This document shows, one piece after another, positions 37,266 through 50,800 of a stretch of 64,000 nucleotides of DNA. Each line of letters opens with the position of its first letter. Position 1 is the first letter of the stretch. The position numbers were made by a program, and so were the translations under genes. Under the pieces are notes generated by a model. That model saw nothing but the letters and a program-made list of their open reading frames with translations. It was not told where the DNA came from and did not search any database. The stretch is from Paraspadella gotoi (Eukaryota > Chaetognatha): the NCBI GenBank assembly GCA_051294375.1, contig CM119265.1, forward strand, positions 19,082,588 through 19,146,587, given 5' to 3'.

Positions 37266-37661
37266 ATGATCCGGCTACGTTTGTCGTGCGGGAGTATCGC
37301 GACCGGGGGAAGAGGGGCACCGTGCGTTGGAACCGGAAGGCACTTAAGAAAATTGCACGGAGCGCGCACGTCGAGGGGAATTTTCGGAACCAAAACTAAA
37401 AGAACTTTCCACGTGGTGACAATTTATAACCAATCGAAAATTATCGTCTTCTTCTGGTTGAACCCTGATGACGACCATCCCAGGAGTACGAACGCCTGTT
37501 CGAAGCCCCTTCTTGAGGCGGGGGGCGGGTACAAAAAAAATTCCCTTCTTTATTTATCACGCCGAGAGCGAAATACTCTCGAATTGATGACAGTCTTTTC
37601 AACTTCGCGGCGAGGTAGAGTGGTGCGGTGGTGGTGGGCGGAAAACTTTCCGTGCATCTAG
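37266..37661 (+). CDS. Mirror copy of the 131-codon ORF
   Basis: Identical to 26358-26753 on the opposite strand. It begins 41 bp after the stop of the 108-codon frame and is in the same orientation. Both could be parts of one transcribed element, but no shared domain is recognised. Confidence 0.25.
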   Translation: MIRLRLSCGSIATGGRGAPCVGTGRHLRKLHGARTSRGIFGTKTKRTFHVVTIYNQSKIIVFFWLNPDDDHPRSTNACSKPLLEAGGGYKKNSLLYLSRRERNTLELMTVFSTSRRGRVVRWWWAENFPCI

Positions 37662-38118
37662 GACTTTTTTTCGTAAATTTTTTTTTTTCGATCACGTTTT
37701 GTCCGTTTCGTAAAATGGTTAAAAATTCTAGCTGGGAAACGACATAGACAGAGGTTAGTAAATATTAAATATACTGCAAAAATAGTCACTCTTACTCTTC
37801 TATTAAATATGTAATTTTCTAAAATTATTTTAATAAAATATAAATAATAATAATAATTAAATAACTGACCACCCATCCAAATAAGGCACGTTCTGCCAGT
37901 AATTCTTCAATTCCCTTATCATCATTATACCTCTTTGTTCTTCAGGTTCTTAGCGACTTTCATTTTCTGTTTTGTTTATAAAAACAAAAAATCCGTCGCG
38001 AAAAACGAAGCAAAAATTCAACAAAAAAAAGAGAAGAGAGAGAAAGTCGAGTGCCGATTAGTGAAGTTACGATGGTTTTAATATGGACCTGGGAATCAGG
38101 TTTTAACCAACACAAATG

Positions 38119-38136
38119 CTTCTCTCTCTCTCTCTG

Positions 38137-38169
<33 letters not shown>

Positions 38170-38924
38170 TCTCTCTCTTCTCTCTCTCGTCTCTCTCTCC
38201 TCTCTCTCCTCTCTCTTCCTCTAGAATTGTGAGATCAAAGGGGTGGAAGGGGCAAATTTTGGAATAAGTAGGACATAAGAAAATGGAAGGTAAATAAGCT
38301 CTTCATCTTATTTACTCCTTGCCACCTAACCTATTGATCAAAATTGAGTTATTAATAAACCGCGGTTTTTTAAATCCCCTGCAGAAACCCCGCCCCCCGC
38401 CCCCCGACCCCCCGCCCCCCGAATCCCCAACACGACTATTCCACTTAAAAAAACGACTCTTTCCTTTCCCATCAAAATTCAACTGCTTCGAATTACCTCA
38501 ATTTCCGATCCTGAATTACACCGTTGGTTTTTCACCGTCGGTAATCTCTGGATTCTGATGGTTCGCTAAATCTACACTGAACGCTATTGGCGAAATATTC
38601 TGGATGCAGAAGAGGCCTTCCGAAAAAAAAACCGAAAAAGATATAGAGAAAAAATTAACTTCTGGATTGTAAAGGAAAAGAAAACAGAAAAAAAATGAAA
38701 ATAACTGAGCCTTTTTTCTTATTTACGGTGTTATTTTATAGCTTCCTCTTTCAATGGTGGTTTCCTATTTTTTAATTTTTACCGCTTTTGGCAAGTTATT
38801 ACAGTAAAAATTTATCAGACTAGGCATCTTAAAAAATGTTGATTTCATCTAAACTTTACTGCAACCATTTCAAGTTTTTTTATTTTAATATCTTGAGGCA
38901 AAGAGAGAGAGAAAGAATTGAGGT

Positions 38925-38994
<70 letters not shown>

Positions 38995-38999
38995 TGAGC

Positions 39000-39078
<79 letters not shown>

Positions 39079-39088
39079 GGGAGAGAGA

Positions 39089-39121
<33 letters not shown>

Positions 39122-40007
39122 GAGGAGAGATGAGGGAGAGAGAGAGAGAGAGAGAGGCATTCAAGTAAACTATCTCTCAAAAAGAATCTCAGAATAAATA
39201 AGATCGAATTTTCCCGAAAATTGATAATAAAATAAAAAATATTTCCATCCTCAAAATTTTCGGATCATCAAATTCGGTAAATCCGCCGCCTCCAACCCGA
39301 AGAATTCCGAGTATTTAAAAAGAAAAGATAAAATAACATTGACGTAAACTTCTGCTATTAGTTATAACAGGATAGATTTTCGTCACGCATCAATTTAAAA
39401 AATCGAAGTAAAAGCTGATCTCTCTCGGCTCATTAACCCGATTTAAAGGTAAGAAACTAAAACAAAAAAAATAATTTGAACCTTCAACCAGGGGTTTGAG
39501 ATACGCCCGCCATGGTCGGTCTGTCCTTTGAATCATCAATCACAAAAGACTAGATTTAAAAGGCGCAGGTCCGCCGGGCCACGAGGGGCGAAGAGGGGCG
39601 CGGGGGCTGCGGGGCTGTGGAAACTCGGTCCGTGGGGCATCCGGCCGTGCGGGGCGCCCCGGAGTCCCGAGGGTGACGAAAACAGGCTCCTCCTCGGCAT
39701 TCCCGAGTTGGATGACGCCACTAGGAAAATCTAAACCTTTAAAAAAGAGAATAAATACAGTATTCTTTAGGTATATATACTAACTTAAAAATTTCTTTCT
39801 TCGAACTTTGGATTTCATTGACGCGTATGTTCAGTTTGCTCTTTTCTAATCTGACACTATTTTTGAGAGTTACCGGATATTTTTTTTATATTGAACTTTA
39901 TCCCTTTTTCGCCGCATTTTTAATTCGTGAATACCCCAGGACGTTATCGCTTGGTTGGGAAGAAGGCGCGTCACCCGCGTCTCTCTCTCTCTCTCTCTCA
40001 ATCTCTC

Positions 40008-40068
<61 letters not shown>

Positions 40069-40553
40069 CTCTCTCTCCGTGGAAAGATACCACGTCAAAT
40101 GAAAAAAAAAAAAAGGTCAAGATTTTCTTCGTAATTTTCCATTCGTATCGATCCCTATCACAACTTATTTGATAAGCGTTTTTAATTTCGCAACAGAATA
40201 AAAACCCTCGGGCTTCGAGATAAAAATAAGAAGAAAAAAAAATTTAAAAAAGAAGAACCCAAAACCGTAAATCTTTTTTCTTTTTTCTTTTTTTTTTTTG
40301 GAAAAGGGGTGGAAATCCCAAGTGTTTGAACTTTTAGATAAAAATGTTCGAAAAATGAAGGAGAGAGAAGAAAGGAGGAGACGAAGAGAAGAAAAAGATA
40401 AGAAGCGGAGAGAGGTGAATATAGAAATGGTGTGAAAGGACTGAGAAAGTAAATAGAGAGGAAGAAGGTGAAATAAACGAAAGAAAAGAATTAAAAAAAA
40501 GAAATAAATATAGAAAGAAGATAAGAAAGAAGAAAGAAAGAAAGATAGAAGGA

Positions 40554-40613
<60 letters not shown>

Positions 40614-40617
40614 GATA
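38119..40617. repeat. Mirrored microsatellites and G4 complement
   Basis: These are the mirror copies of arrays in the left arm: CT at 38119-38220, C-run quadruplex complement at 38388-38428, GA at 38926-39160, CT at 39980-40079 and (AAAG)n at about 40520-40617. Confidence 0.9.
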
Positions 40618-40686
40618 CACACAGACAGACTAAAGGATCAGGAGTGTAAATAGATGATGAGACTTAACGATATCTTGTTTAAATCT

Positions 40687-40884
40687 TCAAATTAAATGGG
40701 TGCAAGTTCTTAAGACTGCGGCCAATTCCAAGCCGCCCAAGCTTTCGACCAGAGAGCGCTCTATAGTATCGTAGGCAGGTTTGATGGAAGCAACTGGAGT
40801 ATTGAATGAGTTGTTAATCAGTCGAGCGACGAACAGTTCTGTTAACTTTTTACGTTTCTTTAAATCAAGCGAATCAAGTATCAC
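40687..40884 (-). CDS. Mirror copy of the possible 65-codon terminal exon
   Basis: Identical to 23135-23332 on the opposite strand. Coding status is uncertain for the reasons given there. Confidence 0.3.
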   Translation of the reverse strand: MILDSLDLKKRKKLTELFVARLINNSFNTPVASIKPAYDTIERSLVESLGGLELAAVLRTCTHLI

Positions 40885-41735
40885 CTAACGTTACCTTATA
40901 CTTCTTGAGGAAAAAAAATTCGGGATTTTCGATTCTTATGTTACTCGACTTGAAGTTTACGCCGAAAAACATGCTTATATAAAAAAAATCATCCAGAATC
41001 TCTCTACTACAGTATGCAAATTGGATTAAGATTCAAGTCTCAAGACATGAATGACGTTAAGTCGACAACGACGAAAATGACGACGATGATGATGACGACG
41101 ACGTCGACGAGGTCTTCCCACAATCCACAAAGTCGACTTCCTATGCTCCTCAGTTTTGACCGTAAATCAAAAAACGCCAAAAAAATTAATTTTTTAAAAC
41201 TAAATAGAAAAAGAATGTTTTGCTTCCGACGACGCCTTTTTGGGAAAATTGGAGTCAGTTCGCAAATGAGGGTGGGAGGGTTACGGTGGGGGAGTTAAGA
41301 CTGTGGGGGTCGGTGAAAGGTTTTGGACGTTTGGGGGATATTTATGATTTTTCCATGCCTTAAATATTGGGAAGAAGAAAAAAGAAAAGAGTTCTATGTA
41401 CCGTAAAGGGAGGTGCTAAAGATGGGGGATGGGGGGATAGAGAATGGGGTAGCGAAGGTAGGACCCGATTCGCCTGACGGGTGAAGAGTCCTTTCACGGT
41501 GAAGTTTTGTTTCACGGCGAGCGGAAGCGACTTCGAGTCAAGGGAGTCGACTAAAACTGACAATTAAGGGTGAAAAGGGAAAGAAAGAAGAAAGATTTTC
41601 ACTTTTGTTTGAAATATAGCGAAAAATTCGTCGCCTCTCCTCGATTTTTCGCGTTATTCATCGTCATAGAGAGAGAGAAGAGAGAGAGAAGAGAGAGAGA
41701 GGAGAGAGAGGACAGAGAGAGAGAGAGAGAGAGAG

Positions 41736-41767
<32 letters not shown>

Positions 41768-42759
41768 GAGAAAAACGTCGAAATACGATACATTTTCCTT
41801 TACAAGTTCAGAGAATATAATTTATAAGCTCAGAAGCCTTCCACATCTGTAAAAAATATCCTCTCTTAATAAAAATTTGTAAGATTCAAAACGAAAATTG
41901 TCATGCATTTACGGGGGAAAAAAAAATATCCAAACGTGCGAACTTTTGTAACCGATCTGTTATTTTTGGCAATGATTCGCACGTAGGATTTTCGTTAAGT
42001 AAAAATGTTCTTTAGGTCAACGACTTCCTCATGGTTATTCTATTTATTTTGAAAAGGAAAGATTGTGCAGCGGCCCTTGCTAAATATATTAGTCTCACCT
42101 GAATTGATAATAGTTACTGACAACCTACTATAAATAATTACCTTTAAAGAAGTAAGAGCTCGCCCGCAAAGAGACAATCGACTACCGAAGACGACGATGA
42201 TCCAAATCGAAAATAGATCACAACTCAACCGCCAGTAAATTACCCACGCAACCAATCTCCAGTACGCAATGGTATTTAGTTGTCTTTCTTATGATCTTTT
42301 AAAATATTTTGTATTAATTTGAAGTATATACGTCACACTTGTCTCAATACTTTCGTCAGAAATCTCGTCTGTTCAGTTGCCATAAACCGCCGCGCTGTCA
42401 ATTAACTTTTAAAAATAATTTGAACTTCGAAGTCATTGACTTTCTCAGCCACAAAAAAAACAAAAACAAGTCTTCCGGCACGAAACGAACCTTCTTCCCC
42501 CCCCTTCCCGCACTTACCCACACCCCCCCTTCCACCCGGGCCGTCCCCCGAGAGGAGGGCGGTTTCCTCGCCGCCTCTAGAAAACCAAACAGCCTAAAAA
42601 CCTTGGGCCGCCAAAGAGGGCAGCTTCGCGATTTTTGCAAAACTTTTTTTTTTTTCGAAACACGAATCTCCCGAATTATGAATGATGCGTCCGGAAGATA
42701 TTGTTGCTCGCAAGTGAGAGAAGAGAGAGAGAGAGAAGAGAGAGAGACAGAGAGAGAGA

Positions 42760-43230
42760 AGAGAAAGAGAGCAGAGAGAGAGGGAGCCAGAAGAGAAAGA
42801 GCGACCAGATCAACAAAAGAGAGAAAATACCTACTAAAATCTGGCCTACAAAATCGAATGACTTTATTTTTTCTTTAACTAAAAATCTGGACCAAAGTGA
42901 TTGAGAGCTGAAAACCGTGAGAGAATCCTAGTTGAAGACTTTTAGCAGATGAGAAATGTAGTCGTGATTTTTTATTGTGCGGTTCTCACTTTTATCATGC
43001 GGTTTACCGACAGTTATGACCTCATTTTCTTACAATTTCGTCGTTTTATTTGTTTTTTTCGATTTTTTTTTCCAGTGAGCAGATCTTCTAGCGTTGGTCA
43101 ATAATCAAAATGCCTAATTCATTTTTACATGAACAATTCTTTGGTTAGTCAGTGAAATTAGTTAAATAGATAGATAATTAGTTAGTTTAGTTAGTTAGTT
43201 AATTTAGTTAGTTAGTTAGTTAGTGTTAGT

Positions 43231-43266
<36 letters not shown>

Positions 43267-44154
43267 TTCAGCTTTGTTAATATTCGATTTTTTCCAGACT
43301 TCAGTTCAGAAACTCTTGGTAATGTTTTCCACGTCTCCATGCATCGATTCCAAGGTTCAGGCATGACGCGGGCACACCAGGAATCCTGACTCTTTCTCTC
43401 TCTCTCTCTCTCTCGTCTCTTCTCTCTCTCTTCTCTGCTCTCTCTCTCTCTCTCTCTCATCTCTCTCTTCTCTCTCTCTCTCTCTCTCTCTCGTTGTCGT
43501 TTGTTTGGCACTACGCCCGCTTACGAGCGAAGGTGTCAGCTCTGCCGGACAATGGATCCTGTGAAGAGTTTTTTCTTGGCAATTTTAAATTTTTTAGGAT
43601 TATTAATTTTGGAATGGTAGTGAAATCGATTACACAAATATTCCACAAAAATCAAAAAGCAAAAAAAAAGCCTAAAAATCATATAACAGTTGTTTGTACT
43701 TTCTGAAGGAATAGTCAAAAAGATCATTCACTATGTATAATTAAAATTTTAAATTTAGTCATAGAAAATTATAAAATAGCGAATAAAAAAAAATTGTGAA
43801 GCATCGACATACGTTGTCAAATTATTTAAGACAATATTTTATAAGGCGTCGTTTTTTTAAAAATAATTCGATAAAAAAAAAAAGTACATTGACCCAAAAT
43901 CGACGTCATCCTTATTAATATTAAATTATTAATGAGTAAAAAACTACTGACGAGTCCGTCAGGAAGGTGCGGTTATTGGAATTCTCCTCCTTCTTTCCCC
44001 CACCTCCCCCCTCCTAAGTTTCATACTTTGGGCAGGGATTTCGCCGGGTCTCCCGGATCGAGAAGTGGGAGAAAAAGTGGGCCTGAGTGGAGATTGGTTG
44101 GTAGGGATCCGTGGTGATAGGGTGGTGCGGAAAGGTAAGTTCAAGGAGAGAGAT

Positions 44155-44204
<50 letters not shown>

Positions 44205-44301
44205 AGGAGAGAGAGGAGGACAATAAAGAATCTGTAAAGAAGAGAAACTTTAGAATGAGAGTTAGATATATGTGGAGATAGGGAGAAAGAAAAAAGAAAA
44301 C
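42760..44301 (-). repeat. Segment B, inverted noisy copy
   Basis: Reverse complement of about 19724-21259 with scattered one-base indels. It continues the mirrored arm outward, so the inverted block as a whole is 34165-44301. It holds (TTAG)n at about 43144-43265 and CT/GA arrays at 43392-43492 and 44148-44218. It ends in GAAAAC at 44301, where the sequence turns back on itself into a direct copy. Confidence 0.88.
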
Positions 44302-45477
44302 GGGGGGGAAGAAGGAGGAGAATTCCAATAAACGCACCTTCCTGAGGACTCGTCAGTAGTTTTTACCATTAATAATTTAATATAATAAGGATGACGTCGA
44401 TTTGGGTCAATGTACTTTTTTTTTTTATCGAATTATTTTAAAAAAACGACGCCTTATAAAATATTGTCTTAAATAATTTGACAACGTATGTCGATGCTTC
44501 ACAATTTTTTTTTACGCTATTTTATAATTTTCTATGACTAAATTTAAAATTTAATTATACATAGTGAATGATCTTTTTTGACTATTCCTTCAGAAAGTAC
44601 AAACAATGTTATATGATTTTTAGGCTTTTTTTTGCTTTTGATTTTTTTGGGAATATTGTGTAATCGATTTCACTACAATTCCAAAATTAATAATCCTAAA
44701 AATTTAAAATTGCCAGAAAAAAACTCTTCATCAAGGATCCTATTGTCCCAGGAGAGCTGACACCTTCGCCTCGGTAAGCGGGCGTAGTGCCAAACAAAAC
44801 GACAAGAGAGAGAGAGAGAGAGAGANNNNNNNNNNNNNNNNNNNNNNNNNAAGAGTCAGATTCCTGGTGTGCCGGCGCATGCTGAACCTTGGAGATCGAT
44901 GCATGGAGACGTGGAAAACATTACCCAAGAGTTTCTGAACTGAGTCTGGAAAAACGATATTACAACGAACAATACTAATACAAGCTTAACTAACTAACTA
45001 ATAACTACCTAACTAACTAACTAACACTAACTAACTAAATTAACTACTAACTAAACTAAACTATTATCTATCTATTTAACTAATTTCACTGACTAACCAA
45101 AGAATTGTCATGTAAAAATGAATTAGGCATTTGATTTATTGACCAACGCTAGAAGATCTGCGTCACTGAAAAAAAATCGGAAAAAAACATAAAACTCTGA
45201 CGATAATTGTAAAGAAAATGAGTCATAAATCCTGTCGGTAAACCGCATGATAAAAGTGAGAACCGCACAATTAAAAAATCACGACTACATTTTCTCATCT
45301 GCTAAAAAGTTCTCACTAGGATTCTCTTCACGGTTTTCAGCCTCTCAATCACTTTGGTCCAGATTTTTAGTTAAAGAAAAAATAAAGTCATTCGATTTTG
45401 TAGGCAGATTTTAGTAGGTATTTTTTCTCTTTTGTTGATCTGGTCGTTCTCCTTTTCTGCTCTGGTGCCTTCTCTCT

Positions 45478-45500
<23 letters not shown>
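44302..45500 (+). repeat. Segment B, direct noisy copy
   Basis: Collinear with about 20024-21250. It includes a 25-N gap at 44826-44850 inside the GA array and the (CTAA)n array at about 44990-45062. It fades into (CT)n at 45475-45607. Confidence 0.88.
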
Positions 45501-45511
<11 letters not shown>

Positions 45512-45566
45512 TCTCTCTCTCTCTCTTCTCTCTCTCTACTCTCCTCTCTCTCTCTCTCTTCTCTCC

Positions 45567-45606
<40 letters not shown>

Positions 45607-46022
45607 GTCTCTCTCACTTCTCCTTCACAGTGAAAGAATAATTCCAAAGTGATTTCACAGCGATAAAAGATAATGCTGCGTCCGTTCACATGGCGGATCG
45701 CTGTCAAATTCAATCGAAGATCATCGCGCTCAGATTATTTGATTGACGATTTCCGACGAGAGGAGGCGCTGCGTTGCATTAACTGCCTTTAGCACCTTCC
45801 ATCCGAGTCGTTGTTTTTCTCTCGCGCAGATGGGAAAAAACAGGTGCCAGCCAGTGTGACGAGACGGGAATGGATGAAACTCGTTGGAGGCGTTTTGAAG
45901 CATTCAACACATTATTAGGGAGTTGTGTAATGTGTATATACTGACTCAAAAGCAATTTCTCTCTCTTTCTCTCTTCTCTCTCTCTCATCTACTCAAATCT
46001 CTCTTCTACTCTCCTCTAACAA

Positions 46023-46056
<34 letters not shown>

Positions 46057-46096
46057 TCTCTCTCTCTCTCTCCTTTCTCTACCTCTCTCTCTCTGC

Positions 46097-46131
<35 letters not shown>

Positions 46132-46143
46132 TCTTTCTCTCTC
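45475..46143. repeat. (CT)n microsatellites
   Basis: Long imperfect CT arrays lie at 45475-45607 and 45958-46143. The 300 bp between them, including a GC-balanced patch at 45640-45900, are not seen elsewhere in the window and show no clear gene. Confidence 0.9.
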
Positions 46144-46759
46144 CCTCCCCAAATTCCACTTCCCTTACCCTCACACTTCTTTCACTACCGTCGGCCCTCT
46201 CCGTTTGCTGAATTCAATTTAAGACTCGGCGTCCAGATTTGACGCAAAGGGATCTCGCCGCGATATTTGAGCATAGGGTAATTCAACGATTGACGGTTTG
46301 ACGCTCCTTTGTTTTGCCCCAATCCTTCTCCGAACGACTGACGACGACGATACGACGACATGCTGACGACGATGGCGACGACGACTGACGAAGCCATCCT
46401 CTATTTCATGTACATCTGTTCATAGATTATGTCAATCTATTTGTTTCATGAGTGAAAAGACAACGCGAGCGAACCTCAAAACAGAAAACCTTTATCGAAG
46501 GAAAAAAAAATAGTTCCTATTTTCGTAAGCGTTCGTTTTGACTTTTACCTTGCGTTGCTGATTATAAATGTCATAACATCTTAGAAAGCGAAATCATGCT
46601 GACTATTTCGAAGCGATTACATATATTCAAATTAAAATCAGGTTATCATACGACAAGGTTTATTTTGATCCGTGAAGGCATTTACCTCTACTATAACAAT
46701 TATTTTTACGTAATCCCATTGCTGACCTCGATTTCAACTTAATTTTCGGGGCTAACTGA

Positions 46760-46861
46760 CAAGTTTATTCACTAAAAATCAGTTTTATCCACTTAAAAAT
46801 CCAAGTTTATCACTAAAATCAAGTTTTATCACTAAAAATCAACGTTTATCACTCTAAAAAA
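46760..46861. repeat. Five-unit minisatellite, about 20 bp
   Basis: Five tandem units of the form CAAGTTTATCACTAAAAAT start at about 46760, 46780, 46800, 46820 and 46840, with one- or two-base changes each. Confidence 0.8.
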
Positions 46862-46867
46862 TCCTCT

Positions 46868-47236
46868 TCACCGCATTCCCCCCCCCCCCCGCAAACTTCC
46901 CTCCAACCCCAGGCTGTACGACAAACGCACGCATCCTTTCGCGCGGCGCCATCTCAATCCGCAGACAACGTGCGGCGTCGCGCCCCACAACTCCTTCACC
47001 ACCTTCATCCACATCCCGTGACCACCTATCAATCTCCACCCCGCCACCCCGAGTCCTCCTCGTCGTGAGACCCTCTGGGGACCGCCGAGAACATTGGTAA
47101 CCCTACCCGCAGATGGCCGTATGAGGTAGACGCTGCTAGCAGGTGATGGAGAAAGAAGCAGAGAAAAGATTGGGTTTTTGATATTCGCCGGGTTGAATGG
47201 AGAAGGAGAAGGCAATGCGAAAGGAGGGGGCGACAT
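46868..47236 (-). CDS. 122-codon ORF in GC-rich patch, doubtful
   Basis: This is a minus-strand ATG frame that starts Pro/Ser-rich and ends Gly/Arg-rich. Two other minus-strand frames and at least one plus-strand frame are open over the same bases, which argues that GC richness and not selection keeps them open. No domain is seen. Confidence 0.12.
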   Translation of the reverse strand: MSPPPFALPSPSPFNPANIKNPIFSLLLSPSPASSVYLIRPSAGRVTNVLGGPQRVSRRGGLGVAGWRLIGGHGMWMKVVKELWGATPHVVCGLRWRRAKGCVRLSYSLGLEGSLRGGGGMR

Positions 47237-47971
47237 AGAATCGATTCGAATAGACGACGAGAGAGATTTTTTAGAATTGTAATGTTTGATTTTGTAGACA
47301 TTGTATAGACAAGACTCGGATCACCGTATTTAAAATATATAGAGAAAGTATTAGGATTGTGATTTTTAAAACGATGTTATTTAATAAAACAGCATCGCGC
47401 AAAGTGTTCCCACTGCCCAATGTCCCGCAAATTGTGCTGAAGCAAGACTACAAAGAAGACTCAATAAGAAATCGAAAGGCATTTTCGTTTGTAAATAAAT
47501 TTGTTGACTTATAAACAAAAACACAAATTTTATTATATAAATAAACAATTTGTCTTAATAACAAACGTTCGCGGCACTAGCTCGACTGATCTCTTAAACA
47601 TTTTACCAATCGACTAGTGGATAGCGATCATAATGTGTTGTCATAAATGCGATAACGGAATTTAAAAAAATTAATTGGATTAAAAAAAAAGGGGATTGAC
47701 TATAAAGGCGTAGAGTAAAATTCCTACAGCATTTAACTTTAATTAAATTCTAAAAGTAGGAACGAACAACATATATACTTAATGAACATTTTGGTATAAA
47801 AAAAATGCTATAATAAATTTTTACAATTTACGCGATAGGCCATATTTATTATCTAGTACTAAACCAATAAATGATAAAATTATCAAAAACGTTTTTTCTA
47901 AGATTTTTTGCAGATTATGATTCGTCTTAAAAAGTTGATAAAAAGAAAATATAACTCTTTTGATCTCTCTC

Positions 47972-48549
47972 TAGAGTCAGATTCCATGGTGTGCCCGGCG
48001 CATGCTGAACCCTTGGGAATCGGATGCCATGGAGACGGAAAACATTACCAAAGAGTTTTCTGAACTGAAGTTTCTGGAAAAAGTATCGAATATTAACAAG
48101 CTAACTAACTAACTAACTAACTAACTAACNNNNNNNNNNACTAACTAACTAACTAACTAATTAACTAACTAACTAAACTAACTAATTATCTATCTATTTA
48201 ACTAATTCACTGACTAACCAACAGAATTGTCACTGTAAAAATGATTAGGCATTTGATTTATGACCAGACGCTAGAAAATCTGCGTCACTGAAAAAAAAAT
48301 CGAAAAAACAAAAACGAGAATTGTAAGAAAATGAGGTCATAACTTGTCGGTAAACCGCATGATAAAAGTGAGAACCGCACAATAAAAAATCACGACTACA
48401 TTTTCTCATCTGCTAAAAGTCTCAACTAGGATTCTCTCACGGTTTTCAGCCTCTCAATCACTTTGGTCCAGATTTTAGTTAAAGAAAAAATAAGTCATTC
48501 GATTTTGTAGGCAGATTTTAGTAGGATTTTTCTCTCTTTTTTGTCTGTC

Positions 48550-48641
<92 letters not shown>

Positions 48642-49609
48642 ACTTGCGAAGCAACAAATATCTTCCGGACGCATCATTCATAATTCGGGAGATTCGTGTT
48701 TCGAAAAAAAAAAAAAAGTTTTGCAAAAATCGCAGAAGCTGCCCTCTTTGGCGGCCCCAACGGTATTTTAGGGCTGTTTGGTTTTCTAGAGGCGGCGATG
48801 GGAAACCGCCCTCCTCTCGGGGGACGGCCCGGGTGGAAGGGGGGGTGTGGGTGGAAGTGCCGGGGAAGGGGGGGGGAAAGAAGGTTCGTTTCGTTGCCGG
48901 AAGACTTGTTTTTGTTTTTTTTTGTTGGCTGAGAAAGTCAATGACTTCGAAGTTCAAATTATTTTTAAAAGTTAATTGACAGCGCGGCGGTTTATGGCAA
49001 CTGAACAGACGAGATTTCTGACGAAAGTATTGAGACAAGTGTGACGTATATACATCAAATTAATAACAAAATAATTTTAAATAGTATCATAAGAAAGACA
49101 AACTAAATACCATTGCATACTGGAGATTGGTTGCGTGGGTCAATTTTACTGGCGATTGAGTTGTGATCTCACTTTCGATTTGGATCATCGTCGTCTTCGT
49201 AGTCGATTATCTCTTTGCGGGCGGAGCTCTTACTTCTTTAAAGGTAATTATTTATAGTAGTTTGTCAGTAAACTATTACTCAATTCCGGTGAGACTAATA
49301 TATTTAGCAAAGGGCCGTTGCACCAATCTTTCCTTTTTCAAAATAAATAGAATAACCANNNNNNNNNNNNNNNNNNNNNNNNNNNNNNNNNNNNNNNNNN
49401 NNNNNNNNNNNNACAGATGGTTACAAAGTTCGCACGTTTGGATATTTTTTTTTCCCCCGTGAAATGAATGACAATTTTCGTTTTCGAATTCTTACAAATT
49501 TTATTAAGAGAGGATATTTTTTACAGGATGTGGAACAGGCTTCTGAGCTTATCAATTATATTCTCTGAAACCTTGTCAAGGAAATGTATCGTATTTCGAC
49601 GTTTTTCTC

Positions 49610-49658
<49 letters not shown>

Positions 49659-50740
49659 ACGATGAATAACGCGCAAATCGAGGAGAGGCGACGAATTTTT
49701 CGCTTATATTTCAAACAAAAGGTGAAAATCTTTCTTTTTCTCATATTCGTCTTTCCCTTTTCACCCTTAATTGTCAGTTTTTAGTCGACTCCCTTGACTC
49801 GAAGTCGCTTCCGCTCGTCGTGAAACAAAACTTCACCGTGAAAGGACTCTTCACCCGTCAGGCGAATCGGGTCCTACCTTCGCTACCCCATTCCTCTATC
49901 CCCCCATACCCATATCTAAGCACCTCCCCTTTACGGTAAACATAGAACTCTTTTCTTTTTTCTTCTTCCCAATATTTAAAGGCAATTAAAAATCATAAAT
50001 ATCGCCCCAAACGTCCACAACCTTTCACCGACCCCCACAGTCTTAACTCCCCCACCGTAACCCTCCCACCCTCATTTGCGAACTGACTCCCAATTTTCCC
50101 AAAAAGGCGTCGTCGGAAGCAAAACATTCTTTTTCTATTTTAGTTTTAAAAAATTAATTTTTTTGGCGTTTTTTAGATTTACGGTCAAAACTGAGGAGCA
50201 AGGAAGTCGACTTTGTGGATTGTGGAAGACCTCGTCGACGTCGTCGTCATCATCATCGTCGTCATTTTCGTCGTTGTCGACTTTAACGTCATTCATGTCT
50301 TGTGAGACTTGAATCTTAATCCAATTTGCATACTGTAGTAGAGAGATTTCTGGATGATTTTTTTTATTATAAGAATGTTTTTCGGCGTAAACTTCAAGTC
50401 GGAGTAACATAAAGAATCGAAAATCCCGAATTTTTCTTTGCCTCAAGAAGTATAAGGTAACGTTTAGGTGATACTTTGATTCGCTTGATTTTAAAGAGAC
50501 GTAAAAAGTTAACAGAAACTGTTTCGTCGCTCGACTGATTAACAACTCATTCAATACTCAGTTGCTTCCATCAAACCTGCCTACGATTACTAGAGCGCTC
50601 TCTGGTCGAAAGCTTGGGCGGCTTGGAATTGGCCGCAGTCTAAGAACTTGCACCCATTTAATTTGAAGATTTAACAAGATATCGTTAATCTCAATCATCT
50701 ATTTAACACTCCTGATCCCTTTAGTCTGTCTGTGTGTATC

Positions 50741-50800
<60 letters not shown>

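Larger units (their letters stand above)
34165..42759 (-). repeat. Right arm of the 8.6-kb exact inverted repeat
   Basis: Reverse complement of 21260-29854; left and right positions sum to 64019. All features of the left arm apply here on the other strand: decayed coding region, G-quadruplex complement, (CTTT)n, GA/CT arrays and the exon candidates. Confidence 0.93.
45608..47965. other. Single-copy island between duplicated blocks
   Basis: About 2.4 kb with no copy elsewhere in the window. It includes a TCG/GAC tract at 46338-46390, a short minisatellite at 46760-46861, a GC-richer patch at about 46865-47240 and A+T-rich DNA at 47300-47960. In the GC-richer patch several frames on both strands are open (up to 122 codons on the minus strand), none with recognisable domains, so no gene is called. 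Confidence 0.5.

Noticed and set aside
37320-37345. Shared 17-mer GCGTTGGAACCGGAAGG with the lectin exon (about 62298)
   Set aside because: A match of this length is close to chance expectation in 64 kb and is not extended on either side.
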